A stretch of DNA of 64,000 bases from positions 1 to 64,000 of the forward strand of contig NZ_VXLC01000025.1 of assembly GCF_008704205.1 (NCBI RefSeq), in the 5' to 3' direction. A program made the position numbers and the translations under genes. The stretch comes from Nocardia colli. GTDB taxonomy: Bacteria > Actinomycetota > Actinomycetes > Mycobacteriales > Mycobacteriaceae. Positions 7,196 through 16,321 of this stretch are shown piece after piece; position 1 is the first letter of the stretch; each line of letters starts with the position of its first letter. The notes under the pieces are model-generated. The model was not told the origin of the DNA. It did not search any database and worked only from the letters and a program-made list of their open reading frames with translations.

Positions 7196-8704
7196 TCAGT
7201 GTGCGGTAGCGAGTTCCGAGTCGGACAGCGGGAGCGGACCACTGCGGAACAGCAGTGCGGCCAGCGCTGCGGCGCAGAGGAAGACTCCTGCGGCGATCCA
7301 GAACACGAGGTGGTAGCCGGCGAGGGTCGCCTCGGCGAGCGTCGCGGGCTGGGCCGCGGTCGTGGGATGGTCGGCGAGATAGTTCGCGATGACCGTCGTG
7401 GCGAGTGAACTGAACACCGCCGTCCCGAGCGATCCACCGATCTGCTGGGCGGTGGTCACCAGGGCGGCCGCTACGCCGGCGTCGTGCGGGTGCACTCCGC
7501 TGGTCGCGGCGTTCTGCACCGGGCCGAAGATCAAGCCGAATCCGACGCCCGTGACGAGCAGCGCGGGCAGCACGGCACCGGCGTAGCTGGAGTCGGTGTG
7601 GATGCCGGTGAGGATCGCCATGCCGATCGCGGCCAGCACGCAGCCGATCGGGACCAGCGGCCGAGGTCCGGTGCGCGGCAACAACACCGCGCCGGAGAAG
7701 ACCGCGCCCACCATGACCGACACGATCATCGGGAGGAACGCGACGCCGGTCAGCAGCGGGCTGAATCCCAGCATGTTCTCCAGGTAGTAGGTGAGGAACA
7801 GGAAGACCGCGAACATTCCGATGCCGGAGATTCCGAGGGACAGATACGCCGCGCCGCGGACCCGGTCCAGGATCACCCGCAGCGGCAGCAGCGGATGTTC
7901 GGTGCGGAGTTCGATCAGCACGAAGGCAGCGACCAGCGCGACGCCGGCGAGGACCGAGCCGATCGTCCGGAAGTCGTTCCAGCCGTGCGTTTCTGCGGTG
8001 CCGAGGCCGTAGACGAGGCCGACGAGACCGAGCACCACCGTGACCGTGCCCGCGATGTCGGGCTTGGTCCGTTCCGGTCGATCACCGTCGCGCAGGAAGA
8101 CGATCCCGCCGATGAACGCCACCGCCGCGATGATCAGGTTGACGTAGAGGCACCATCGCCACGAAAGGCTCTGGGTGAGAACGCCGCCCAGCAGCAGGCC
8201 GACCGCGCCGCCCGCCCCGGAGATCGCGCCGAAGATGCCGAACGCGCGGCCGCGTTCCTTCGCGTCGTCGGCGAACGTGACCGACAGCAGCGACAGCGCC
8301 GCCGGTGCGAGCATCGCGGCGAACGCGCCCTGGCCGATGCGGGCGATCAGCAGCATCGAGAAGTCCACGGCGGCACCGCCGAAGGCCGACGCGACGGCGA
8401 ATCCGCCTACGCCGATGAGGAACAGCCGCTTGCGGCCGAAGAAGTCCGACAGCCGGCCGCCGAGCAGCAGGAGGCTGCCGAATGCGAGGGCGTAGCCGGT
8501 GAGCACCCATTGCCGGTAATCGGCGGGAAAGCCCAAGTCCTGCTGGGCACTTGGCAGTGCGATGTTCACGATGGTGGAGTCGAGGATGTCCATCAGCTGG
8601 GCGAGGCCGAGGACGACCAGGGCCATCCAGCGGTTCGGTATGCGGGGTCCGTCTTTCTGAGGTGCCGCTTCGGTCGATGAAGGGGCAGATGTGTCAGGGT
8701 TCAT
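7196..8704 (-). CDS. MFS drug exporter, DHA2 (14-TM) type
   Basis: A 502-aa proton-driven exporter of the EmrB/QacA type. It has about 14 hydrophobic segments, the signature MDILDSTIVNIALPSAQQDLGF in TM1, the loop GGRLSDFFGRKRLF (motif A) and the antiporter motif region in TM5 (GAISGAGGAVGLLLGGVLTQSLSWRWCLYVN). It probably exports hydrophobic drugs or a pathway product. It sits between an alcohol dehydrogenase gene (upstream, 83 bp) and a GDSL hydrolase gene (downstream) on one strand, all controlled from the promoter facing the AfsR-like regulator. Confidence 0.93.
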   Translation of the reverse strand: MNPDTSAPSSTEAAPQKDGPRIPNRWMALVVLGLAQLMDILDSTIVNIALPSAQQDLGFPADYRQWVLTGYALAFGSLLLLGGRLSDFFGRKRLFLIGVGGFAVASAFGGAAVDFSMLLIARIGQGAFAAMLAPAALSLLSVTFADDAKERGRAFGIFGAISGAGGAVGLLLGGVLTQSLSWRWCLYVNLIIAAVAFIGGIVFLRDGDRPERTKPDIAGTVTVVLGLVGLVYGLGTAETHGWNDFRTIGSVLAGVALVAAFVLIELRTEHPLLPLRVILDRVRGAAYLSLGISGIGMFAVFLFLTYYLENMLGFSPLLTGVAFLPMIVSVMVGAVFSGAVLLPRTGPRPLVPIGCVLAAIGMAILTGIHTDSSYAGAVLPALLVTGVGFGLIFGPVQNAATSGVHPHDAGVAAALVTTAQQIGGSLGTAVFSSLATTVIANYLADHPTTAAQPATLAEATLAGYHLVFWIAAGVFLCAAALAALLFRSGPLPLSDSELATAH

Positions 8705-8787
8705 GGTGGTCTCTCATGTGGATATGGGCGTGACGATTCGGGCCGCCAACTCCCTTGGCGGCCTGCGATTTTCGGAGTGACTCCGGG

Positions 8788-9690
8788 TCAGTCGACGAGC
8801 AGCACGAGCTTTCCGCGCACCCGGCCCGCCTCGCCGACGCGGTGTGCTTCGGCGACCTCGCTCAGGGGGAAGGTGCGGCCGACGGGGAGGACGAACCGGC
8901 CGGATTCGATCAGTTCGCCGATCTGGTCGATCACGTACAGCGCGCGGCCCGCGTCTCCCCTGCTGAACCGCACACCGTACTGCTCGGCACCGGCGAAATC
9001 GGCGAGGGTGACCACATGCGTTGCGCCACCGGCCAGTTCGATGAGTTCGGGCAGGATCCCGCTGCCGGCTACGTCGAGCGCGAGATCGACGCCGTCCGGC
9101 GCGAGGGCACGAACCCGCTCCGCCATGCCCGCACCGTAGGCGACCGCCTCGGCACCGAGTGAGCGGAGGAAATCATGGGTTGCCGGACTTCCGGTGCCGA
9201 TCACGCGGGCACCTCGAGCCACAGCGAGTTGGACCGCGGCGCTGCCGATGCTGCCGGAAGCGCCGCTGACGAGCAGCGTGCTGCCGCTTTCGACACCCAG
9301 CTGGTCGAGGGCACGTGCTGCCGTCTCGATCGCGGCCGGTAGCGCGGCCGCATCCGCGAAGCCGAGCGACCGCGGGATGGGGGCGTAGTAATCCAGCACG
9401 GCCAGTTCGGCTTGTGCGCCGCTGTCGGCGGAGACGCCGAACACGCGGTCGCCGAGGGCGACGTCGGTGACATCCGGACCGAGTTCGTCGACGATGCCCG
9501 CCGCTTCGTGGCCCAGGGTCTGCGGGAGTTCCTCGTCCATCAGGCCTTGGCGCTTCTTCCAGTCGCTCGCGTTGACGCCGGCGGCGCGCACGGCGATCCG
9601 GACCTGGCCGGGGCCCGGGTGCGGATCCGGAAGGTCGACGAGCTCGAGGACGTCGGGGTCGCCGAACCGGCTGAACTCGACTGCCTTCAT
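8788..9690 (-). CDS. NADPH-dependent zinc-free alcohol dehydrogenase/quinone reductase (MDR)
   Basis: A 300-aa medium-chain dehydrogenase/reductase. It starts MKAVEFSRFGDPDVLELVDLP, has the catalytic-domain motif GHEAAGIVDELGPDV, and a nucleotide-binding GASGSIGSAAVQLA. The structural zinc cysteines are absent, as in quinone oxidoreductases. I chose ATG 9690 because GGAGC precedes it and the family begins there; the frame extends further upstream without support. It is first in a probable operon with the MFS exporter and faces the AfsR-type regulator across a 167-bp gap with SARP-like repeats. Confidence 0.92.
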   Translation of the reverse strand: MKAVEFSRFGDPDVLELVDLPDPHPGPGQVRIAVRAAGVNASDWKKRQGLMDEELPQTLGHEAAGIVDELGPDVTDVALGDRVFGVSADSGAQAELAVLDYYAPIPRSLGFADAAALPAAIETAARALDQLGVESGSTLLVSGASGSIGSAAVQLAVARGARVIGTGSPATHDFLRSLGAEAVAYGAGMAERVRALAPDGVDLALDVAGSGILPELIELAGGATHVVTLADFAGAEQYGVRFSRGDAGRALYVIDQIGELIESGRFVLPVGRTFPLSEVAEAHRVGEAGRVRGKLVLLVD

Positions 9691-9775
9691 GAGGTGCTCC
9701 GTTCCCGCCGCTGAGGGCGCTGGTGAGTGGGCACGTGGTGCGTGCCGAAGCTGACTCGCCAAGACTGCTACCCAC

Positions 9776-9809
9776 CGCTCACACGGGGCGCACACCACGC
9801 TGACACGGG
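9776..9809. promoter_or_regulatory. SARP/AfsR-type 22-bp-period direct repeat
   Basis: Two copies, CGCTCACACGGG (9776-9787) and CGCTGACACGGG (9798-9809), differ at one of 12 positions and repeat with a 22-bp period. SARP/AfsR proteins are known to bind direct repeats spaced by whole helical turns just upstream of the -10 box. On the minus strand a TAGCAG hexamer follows the proximal copy by five bases, which would place activation on the alcohol dehydrogenase operon. Confidence 0.6.
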
Positions 9810-9857
9810 AACCGCCCTGATGTGAGGACCTGGGTGGGGGTGCGCGAAGATCGGGGG

Positions 9858-12800
9858 ATGAACGGGGATGCGCGACTGCACGTCACGCTGCTGGGCGCCT
9901 TTCAGGTGTCTCGCGGCGAGGCAGCGCTGTCCGTTCCGGGAGCGCGGTTGCAGGGGCTGGTCGTTCGGCTGGCGCTCGCGGGCGGTCGGGTGGTCGAGCA
10001 GGGGGCGCTGGTCGACGCGATCTGGGCGGAGGATCTGCCGGCCGATCCCACGCATGCCTTGCAGGCGCTGGTTTCGCGGTTGCGGCGAATTCTCGGCTCG
10101 GCCGGGGACGTCGTGCAGGTCGCGGGTGGGTATCGGCTGGCCGTGGATGACGTGGACGCGGTGCGGTTCGAGCAGCTCGCCGCGGCCGGGCGTGAGCACC
10201 TACGCAGCGGCAACGTCGATGCGGCGGTGGCTGTGCTCGGCGAGGCGGTGCAGTTGTGGGGTGACCGGCCCGGTACCGAGCCCGCGGTCGTCGCTGCGGT
10301 TGCGCCCGCCGTCGCGACCCGGCTGGCGGCCGCCTCGGTCGAGGCAGTCGTAGACCTTGCCGAGGGCGAGCTGTCCCTGGGCCAGGCCGGCGTGGCCGCC
10401 GATCGGCTGACCGCATTGCTCGCCGAGCAGCCCGTCCACGAGCGCGCGGCCGCGCTGCTCATGGACGCGCTCGCCGCCCAAGGTCGCCAAGCCGAGGCGC
10501 TTGCCCGCTACGAGCGCGTCCGCGAATCCCTCGCCGACGTTCTCGGCACCGACCCCGGTGCTGCGCTGCGCGAACGCCACCTGAGTCTGCTGCGTGCGGA
10601 TCAGCCTGCACCGCAAGTCAACTCGACCAACCTGCCCGCACCGTTGACCAGCTTCATCAGCCGCGACGACGACCTCGCCCGAATCGACACGCTCCTCGCC
10701 GCCGGCCGCCTGGTCACCGTGCTCGGTCCCGGCGGGGCAGGCAAGACCCGGCTCGCCGTCGAGTCCGCCCGCCGGCATCGCCACGAATACCGTGACGGCG
10801 CTTGGATGATCGACCTTTCCTCGGTCACCGAGCCGGCCAAGGTCGGCGCGGCTCTGCTCGCCGCGATCGGGTTGCGCGGCTCGGCGCTGTTCGAGGCCTC
10901 GGCCAAGCTGCGCGGTGACCCGATCGGCGAGCTGGATGTCTTGGCCGACCAACTGAGCGGCCGGGAGAGCCTGCTCGTTGTGGACAACTGTGAACACCTG
11001 ATAGACGCTGTGGCCCAGCTTATTTCGGCGTTGTTGACCCGCTGCGCCGGGTTGCGGGTGCTCGCCACCAGCCGCGAGCCGCTGGCGATCGACGGCGAGG
11101 CGCTGGTCCCCCTCGGCCCGCTCACCGTGCCGCAGCCGGACGCGGACCTCGAGCAAGCCCGTGCTGTGGCATCGGTGCGCCTGTTCACCGAACGAGCGGC
11201 GGCCGTGCGTCCCGGATTCGCCGTCGACAACGGCAATCTCGACGACGTGCTGCGCATCGTCCGCGCCCTCGACGGCATGCCGCTCGCCCTCGAACTCGCC
11301 GCGGCCCGCCTGCGCACGCTCGCACTGGCCGACCTGACCGCCGGGCTCGCCGACCGATTCCGCCTGCTCACCACCGGCAGTCGCACCGCCCTCCCCCGCC
11401 ACCGCACGCTCCGCGCAGTCATCGCGTGGAGCTGGGACCTCTTGAGCGAACCCGAACAGATTGCCGCCGAACGGATCTCAGTGCTTCCAGGCGGTATCAC
11501 GCTCGCCTCGGCCGCTGCGGTCTGCGCCGATTCAGCGGCGCCTGCTGGACACAGAGCGGAGCAGATCTCGGCAGCCGGTACCCACGTCGGAGTGTCCGCC
11601 GATAACGTCCCCGAACTGCTCGCCGCCCTGGTCGATCGGTCGTTGCTGCAACTCGTGCCGGACACCGGGCGGTATCGGATGCTGGAGACGATTCGTGAAT
11701 ACGGGTTGGAACGCCTTGCGGAGCAAGGCATTCTGACCGACGTCAGGGATCTGACCGCTCACTACTCCGGTGAGCTGGTCGCCCGTAATGACCCGCTGCT
11801 ACGTGGTCCCGAGCAACTAGACGCACTGCACGTGCTGCGAGCCGAATACGACAACGTGCTCGCTGCGCTGCGCCATCTCTGTGACCGTGGTGCTGCCGAC
11901 GATGCGATCGGGCTGGCGGTGAACCTGACTTGGTACTGGCAGATGCTCGGCCAGCGCAACGATGCGGCCTACTGGTTGGGCGAGGCGCTCACGGTGCCGG
12001 CCGAGCGACCGAGTGTGCAGCGCGACATCGCCGAAGGGCTGTTGCTCACCACCGTCGCCACGCAGAGTGCGCTGGTCGTCGACGCGATCGAGGAGCGGCG
12101 CACGCAGCTCTGGGAACTCGCCGATCGGCTGCTGAGCCGGCCGGAACTGCCGGGCTTCGGCGGGGCGCTGATCACGGCCAGGTTGGCTTCCATGGCGGTG
12201 CACGAGGCGTCGCCGGCGATCATGCGGCGGCTGATCGACGGGCCGGACGTGTGGCTGGCCGGGTTGGCCCGCATGTTCCGGTCCCATCTCGCCGAGAACG
12301 CCGGGCATCTCGACCAGGTTCGCGACGACGTGAGCGCCGAACTGGATTGCTTCGCGCAGGCCGGGGACCGCTGGGGGTTGGCGACGGCGCTGCCGATGCG
12401 CGTTTTGCTGCGGCAGTACGACGGCGATCTGGACGGTGCGCTGGCCGATCTGACCGAGGCCAAACGGCTCGCCCGCGAATTCGGGTCGCTCAGCCTCAGC
12501 GACGAGATCTTCATCGATCTGCGCTGGATCGATCTGCACGTGCGGCTCGACGAGACCGCGGCGGCAATCGAGATGATCACCGCGACCCGGGAACGGGTGC
12601 AGCGCAGGACATCACCGGAGCTGGTGATGCTGCTCGACGTGCGCGAGGCCGACTTGTCGCTGCGCGTCGGCGACCTCGATCGGGCACGTGAGCTGATCGA
12701 GGCGGCCGAGGGCACGTTGTCCGAGCGGCATCCGTTCAGCGGCGATCAAGGGCGGGCGGTGATCGGCTCGGTGCGGGGCGCGCTCTGTCTCGAGCTCGGC

Positions 12801-13163
12801 GACGGACCTGGTGCCGATGAGGTGTTGCGCCAGGCCTATGCCGCGGCCGTCGACAGTCGGGACATGCCGATCGTGGCAACGGTTGCGGTGACTGTGGCCG
12901 GGCTCGCCGCGCTGTACGAGCGGTTCGCGGACGTGGCCGCGATACTCGGCGCGGCGGCTCGGCTGCGGGGCGCGCACGACCGGACCGATCCGCAGGTTCG
13001 GATACTGCGTGGACAGTGCCGGACCGCGTTGGGCGACAAGGGCTTTGATGATGCGTACGAGCTCGGCTGGCAATTGGACACACAGGCGGCCTTGACCCGA
13101 GTCGATCCGGCGCGACTACAGATCGCGCACGAAACCCACCCGGACACACCGGTCCGGCGATAG
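9858..13163 (+). CDS. AfsR/SARP-type regulator with BTAD, NB-ARC ATPase and TPR domains
   Basis: A 1101-aa pathway regulator. It has an N-terminal OmpR-like winged helix (LHVTLLGAFQVSRGEAALSV..., about 1-90) and a bacterial transcriptional activation domain (about 95-240, ending LARYERVRESLADVLGTDPG). A STAND-type ATPase follows with Walker A GPGGAGKTRLA (about 291) and Walker B LLVVDNCEHL, then TPR-like repeats to the end. I prefer ATG 9858; a GTG at 9822 would add 12 residues. Such proteins switch on adjacent operons. Here the divergent dehydrogenase/MFS/GDSL operon has matching 22-bp repeats in its promoter. Confidence 0.92.
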   Translation: MNGDARLHVTLLGAFQVSRGEAALSVPGARLQGLVVRLALAGGRVVEQGALVDAIWAEDLPADPTHALQALVSRLRRILGSAGDVVQVAGGYRLAVDDVDAVRFEQLAAAGREHLRSGNVDAAVAVLGEAVQLWGDRPGTEPAVVAAVAPAVATRLAAASVEAVVDLAEGELSLGQAGVAADRLTALLAEQPVHERAAALLMDALAAQGRQAEALARYERVRESLADVLGTDPGAALRERHLSLLRADQPAPQVNSTNLPAPLTSFISRDDDLARIDTLLAAGRLVTVLGPGGAGKTRLAVESARRHRHEYRDGAWMIDLSSVTEPAKVGAALLAAIGLRGSALFEASAKLRGDPIGELDVLADQLSGRESLLVVDNCEHLIDAVAQLISALLTRCAGLRVLATSREPLAIDGEALVPLGPLTVPQPDADLEQARAVASVRLFTERAAAVRPGFAVDNGNLDDVLRIVRALDGMPLALELAAARLRTLALADLTAGLADRFRLLTTGSRTALPRHRTLRAVIAWSWDLLSEPEQIAAERISVLPGGITLASAAAVCADSAAPAGHRAEQISAAGTHVGVSADNVPELLAALVDRSLLQLVPDTGRYRMLETIREYGLERLAEQGILTDVRDLTAHYSGELVARNDPLLRGPEQLDALHVLRAEYDNVLAALRHLCDRGAADDAIGLAVNLTWYWQMLGQRNDAAYWLGEALTVPAERPSVQRDIAEGLLLTTVATQSALVVDAIEERRTQLWELADRLLSRPELPGFGGALITARLASMAVHEASPAIMRRLIDGPDVWLAGLARMFRSHLAENAGHLDQVRDDVSAELDCFAQAGDRWGLATALPMRVLLRQYDGDLDGALADLTEAKRLAREFGSLSLSDEIFIDLRWIDLHVRLDETAAAIEMITATRERVQRRTSPELVMLLDVREADLSLRVGDLDRARELIEAAEGTLSERHPFSGDQGRAVIGSVRGALCLELGDGPGADEVLRQAYAAAVDSRDMPIVATVAVTVAGLAALYERFADVAAILGAAARLRGAHDRTDPQVRILRGQCRTALGDKGFDDAYELGWQLDTQAALTRVDPARLQIAHETHPDTPVRR

Positions 13164-13228
13164 CACCCGGCGAATACTGCTGCCGCATTAACGATTCAGC
13201 CATTCCATGCGGCTACCGGCGGACATGC

Positions 13229-13891
13229 CTAGTGCGCGGACCTGCTCGGCGTGACCGCGAAGTGATGCCAGGTGTCGTACATCCATTGCTGGTAGGCGGC
13301 CGGGTCCCAGCCAAGAGTCCGGGTCATCAGGATGTAGGTCTCGGCTTGGCCGAGCAGGCCGACGGTGGCGATGACCCAGTCCAGGTCGACGCCGGGATCA
13401 AGGAGTCCGTCGGCGTGTAGCTGCTGCCAGATGTGGGTGATGTTGGCGTGGGTGGCGTCCCGGCCCGCGGTGGCCGCGGCGGCGATGAGCGGTTCGCTGG
13501 CTTCGGCTTGGACGGCGACCGCGATGAGCGGGGCGGCCCGTTCCATCAATCCGCGAGCGCCTTCGGCATACGCGCGGATTCGTTCCTCGAGGGTCGGCGC
13601 GGTGGCCGCGCGGACGTGCCAATCACGGTGCGCCACACCGACTTCGGCGGTATCACCGACGATCGCCACATCGATCGCCCGGTTGAGCAGATCAGCCTTG
13701 GTGCCGAACCTCAGATACACCGTGCGGGCACCGACCCCCGCGGCGGCGGCCACGTCCGCGAGGGTGGTCGCGACATAGCCGTCCGTCAGGAATAGCCGGA
13801 CCGCCGCATCCAGGATCTTCTGCTCGGTCTCGGCCTTGCGCGCCTCCCGCAACGGAGATTGCTTCTTGACACCACCACTCACTAGATGCAC
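13229..13891 (-). CDS. TetR family repressor, divergent to VOC gene
   Basis: A 220-aa TetR regulator. The N-terminal HTH reads KAETEQKILDAAVRLFLTDGYVATTLADVAAAAGVGARTVYLRFGTKADLL, and the C-terminal ligand domain is unassigned. GTG 13891 is the annotated start; a second GTG at 13882 is possible. It is divergent from a glyoxalase-fold gene, and the shared 59-bp gap carries a perfect 19-bp palindrome, so it probably represses both genes. The ligand is unknown. Confidence 0.92.
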   Translation of the reverse strand: MHLVSGGVKKQSPLREARKAETEQKILDAAVRLFLTDGYVATTLADVAAAAGVGARTVYLRFGTKADLLNRAIDVAIVGDTAEVGVAHRDWHVRAATAPTLEERIRAYAEGARGLMERAAPLIAVAVQAEASEPLIAAAATAGRDATHANITHIWQQLHADGLLDPGVDLDWVIATVGLLGQAETYILMTRTLGWDPAAYQQWMYDTWHHFAVTPSRSAH

Positions 13892-13903
13892 CCTTACTAC
13901 ATC

Positions 13904-13922
13904 AATGCAGTATTACTGCATT
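13904..13922. promoter_or_regulatory. Perfect 19-bp TetR-type operator
   Basis: AATGCAGTA-T-TACTGCATT, nine-base arms around one central base, with no mismatches. It lies 12 bp upstream of the TetR start on one side and 28 bp upstream of the VOC gene ATG on the other, as expected for an operator controlling a divergent pair. Confidence 0.75.
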
Positions 13923-13950
13923 TAAGCACTGTCACTGCAAAGGATACGTC

Positions 13951-14418
13951 ATGGTCCCCACCCTGGCCGGAGTGCATCACCTCAAACTGCCCGTGTCGAA
14001 CCTCGCCAGATCGATCGAGTGGTATCGGACGCGACTCGGTTACGAGGTCGAGGTCGAGTTCCACGAGCAGGGCGTACTGATGGGCGTAGGCCTCCACCAC
14101 CCCGCAGGCGGCCCGATGTTCGGATTGCGACTGGACCCCGAAAAGGCCGCAGCAGCGGCCGGATTCGACTACTTCTCCATCGGCGTGCCGGACAAGGCAT
14201 CGATCATCGAGCTCGCCGAACACCTCAGCGCACTCGGCGAGCAGCACGCCGGCGTGCACTTCGCGAGCATCGGCTGGATCCTGCCCGAACTGCACGACCC
14301 CGACGGTCACGAGGTCCGTTTCTACACCATCGCGCACCACACCGACGTCGACCCGGCACACCCGTTGATCATCGATGACGCCCGCAAAACCAGTGCGGCC
14401 CGGGAACATTCGCAGTGA
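13951..14418 (+). CDS. VOC/glyoxalase-fold protein
   Basis: A 155-aa metalloenzyme or binding protein of the vicinal oxygen chelate superfamily. It has the two beta-alpha-beta-beta-beta repeats: VHHLKLPVSNLARSIEWYRTRLGYEVEVEF at the N-terminus and FASIGWILPELHDPDGHEVRFYTI at the C-terminus. Candidate metal ligands are His in VHHLKL and Glu in HEVRFY. AAAGGA precedes the ATG. It is divergent from, and probably repressed by, the TetR next door. The substrate cannot be told; glyoxalase, dioxygenase and antibiotic-binding roles all occur in the family. Confidence 0.88.
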   Translation: MVPTLAGVHHLKLPVSNLARSIEWYRTRLGYEVEVEFHEQGVLMGVGLHHPAGGPMFGLRLDPEKAAAAAGFDYFSIGVPDKASIIELAEHLSALGEQHAGVHFASIGWILPELHDPDGHEVRFYTIAHHTDVDPAHPLIIDDARKTSAAREHSQ

Positions 14419-14427
14419 CGCGCGGAC

Positions 14428-15561
14428 TCACCAACCGTTGTGGCGGGTCCACACCGCGTCGATTACGGGCGTGGTGCTCGCGTCGTTGATCACGTGGTAG
14501 CGGTGGTGTTGGGCGGCGGTGGCGCAGGCGTGGTTGGGGAGGATGCGGAGGCGGGTGCCGATGGGGAGGTCGGGGGTAAGGTGGGTGGTGCCGGGGCGGG
14601 GGGTGAGGATGCCGTGTTCTTGGCTGGCTCCGGTCATGATGAGATCTGGAATGGGTTGGCCGGCAAGGGTTGTCACGAGACCGTAGCCCTGGTCTACAGG
14701 CTGGTTCTGGGTGCCGCGGTCGCGGGAGGTGGCCATCCAGCCGCCGTCGGTGATGATCCAGTTCTTGGCGGGTTGGTGTCCGATGACGGTGACGGCTACG
14801 GAGAGGGCGAGGTCGTCGGGGGTGCAGATGCCGAGGCCGGCCATGACGAGGTCGAAGAAGACGTAGTTGCCTGCTCGGACCTCGGTGACTCCGGCGAGGT
14901 CCAGGGCGCTGTGCGCGGTGGGTGTCGATCCGACACTGACCACCGGACAGGGCAGTCCCGCTATGCCGAGGACGTGTGCCGCGCCGACCGTTGCGTCGCG
15001 CTCGTTTTCGGCGGCTTTCCGCAACGCGTCAGGGGTGTAAGCGAAGTAGGACTCGCCGGCGTGGCCGAGGACACCGGCGAGATTGTCGACCAGGATCTGG
15101 GCGATCTCGACCAACGCGGGATCGCTGGGCGCGACACCGCCGCGGTGACCATCGCAGTCGATCTCGATCAAGGCGGGGATCCGAACGCCATGCTCGCGAC
15201 TGAACCCGGTGACGGCTTCCGCTTGAGCTGAACTGTCGAGCAGGACAGTGAGATCCACGCCACGGGCGATGAGCGCGGCGACGCGAGGCAGTTTGTGCGG
15301 GTCGATGCCGACGGCGTAGAGGATGTCGCGGTAGCCGGCGTCGGCGAAGTACTCGGCCTCGCCGAGGGTGGAGACGGTGATGGGTCCGGGTTCGTCGGCA
15401 TGCACGCGGCGGGCCACGTCGATGGATTTGCTGGTCTTCACATGGAGGCGCAGGGGAACACCAAGCGTGTCCAGATGGTGTTGCAGCCGTTGGATATTGC
15501 GGTCGAGACGAGTGGCGTCGACGACGACGAAAGGGGTGTCGGGGGTGTCCAGCGTGATCAC
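14428..15561 (-). CDS. PLP-dependent D-serine dehydratase/D-threonine aldolase-like enzyme
   Basis: A 377-aa fold-type III PLP enzyme (alanine racemase N-terminal family, DSD1/DTA group). The probable Schiff-base lysine is in LRLHVKTSKSIDVARR, the phosphate-binding part is in ISVGSTPTA, and the C-terminal metal site is PNHACATAAQHHRY (His and Cys ligands, as in eukaryotic-type D-serine dehydratase). It starts at GTG 15561, overlapping the stop of the upstream regulator (GTGA). It likely degrades a D-amino acid or beta-hydroxy D-amino acid, under control of the coupled YheO-type regulator. Confidence 0.9.
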   Translation of the reverse strand: MITLDTPDTPFVVVDATRLDRNIQRLQHHLDTLGVPLRLHVKTSKSIDVARRVHADEPGPITVSTLGEAEYFADAGYRDILYAVGIDPHKLPRVAALIARGVDLTVLLDSSAQAEAVTGFSREHGVRIPALIEIDCDGHRGGVAPSDPALVEIAQILVDNLAGVLGHAGESYFAYTPDALRKAAENERDATVGAAHVLGIAGLPCPVVSVGSTPTAHSALDLAGVTEVRAGNYVFFDLVMAGLGICTPDDLALSVAVTVIGHQPAKNWIITDGGWMATSRDRGTQNQPVDQGYGLVTTLAGQPIPDLIMTGASQEHGILTPRPGTTHLTPDLPIGTRLRILPNHACATAAQHHRYHVINDASTTPVIDAVWTRHNGW

Positions 15562-16223
15562 GGGTTTCCTAATAGTTCGCTGTCCTTCTTGAACGTAGCC
15601 AGGTCGTTGTAGAGACCGGTCCGGGAGATGCCGAGGCGTTTGGCCACCCGCGCGGGCGCGCCACGCAGCGCGAAAACGCCCGCATCGTGCAGTGCGCGAA
15701 CGAGTTCCAGCCGTTGCTCACGTCCGAGCGCCGACGCGGGCACTGCGTGCGCACGTTCGGCACGCTCGATCAGCGAGTCGATTACCTGGTCCAGCTCCCC
15801 CGAGAAATCCGTCGCCGGCACAGGCGATTCCGCGCTCACGGACAACCCCAGCAGATCCGACAGCACCCCCGTCGCTCGGTTGATCGCCGAGAGATCGATG
15901 TTGATGCACAGCGCGCCGATCAGCGACCCGTCTGCGTCACGCAGCGGCAGGGTCGTGCACTTCAACAGCCGCCCGTCTTGCGCACGCGTGACGTAACCGA
16001 CCTCGTTGCTCGCGTCCGCCCCCGCCGCCAGAACCCGCAGCCCGATCTCACTCATCGCATCCCCGACTACACGCCCGGTGACCGCGCCGGCGACAGCAGC
16101 CACCGATCGCTCCGGATCGCGATAGTCGTGCAAGACCACCTCGCAGCTGCGCCCGAAGGTGGCGGCGATCCCCTCGACCAGTGGCTTCAAGGCACCGAAC
16201 ACCGCGTCCGCAGTACCGGTCAC
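15558..16223 (-). CDS. YheO-like PAS/HTH transcriptional regulator
   Basis: A 221-aa regulator with a YheO-like PAS domain (FGALKPLVEGIAATFGRSCEVVLHDYRDPERSV...) and a C-terminal HTH (GAPARVAKRLGISRTGLYNDLATFKK). Relatives (DauR-type) control D-amino-acid catabolism, which fits the D-serine dehydratase-like gene coupled downstream. I start it at GTG 16223; this GTG overlaps the stop of a 22-codon upstream frame that has a strong ribosome site. The frame remains open as far as 16400, but that part does not look like the family. Confidence 0.85.
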   Translation of the reverse strand: MTGTADAVFGALKPLVEGIAATFGRSCEVVLHDYRDPERSVAAVAGAVTGRVVGDAMSEIGLRVLAAGADASNEVGYVTRAQDGRLLKCTTLPLRDADGSLIGALCINIDLSAINRATGVLSDLLGLSVSAESPVPATDFSGELDQVIDSLIERAERAHAVPASALGREQRLELVRALHDAGVFALRGAPARVAKRLGISRTGLYNDLATFKKDSELLGNP

Positions 16224-16288
16224 TGCTTCGCCGCCGAGGAACCGGAGCTGCCGATCCGTGCCGCAACTATCAAGACCACCGCGATCAT
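16220..16288 (-). CDS. Putative 22-aa leader peptide coupled to the YheO-type regulator
   Basis: A short frame, MIAVVLIVAARIG...KQ. A consensus AAGGAG lies eight bases upstream of its ATG (16288). Its TGA (16222-16220) overlaps the GTG of the regulator as GTGA, so ribosomes finishing it would restart on the regulator, which lacks a good site of its own. It could be a genuine leader or coupling peptide, or the true start could lie here with a sequence error shifting the frame. Confidence 0.45.
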   Translation of the reverse strand: MIAVVLIVAARIGSSGSSAAKQ

Positions 16289-16321
16289 CCCGACTGCTCC
16301 TTAACAAAGTGTCAATTCCTG

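Noticed and set aside
7484..8680. 398-codon plus-strand frame opposite the MFS gene
   Set aside because: It is an antisense shadow: Gln/Arg/Asp-rich with no domain, while the opposite strand encodes a complete 14-TM transporter.
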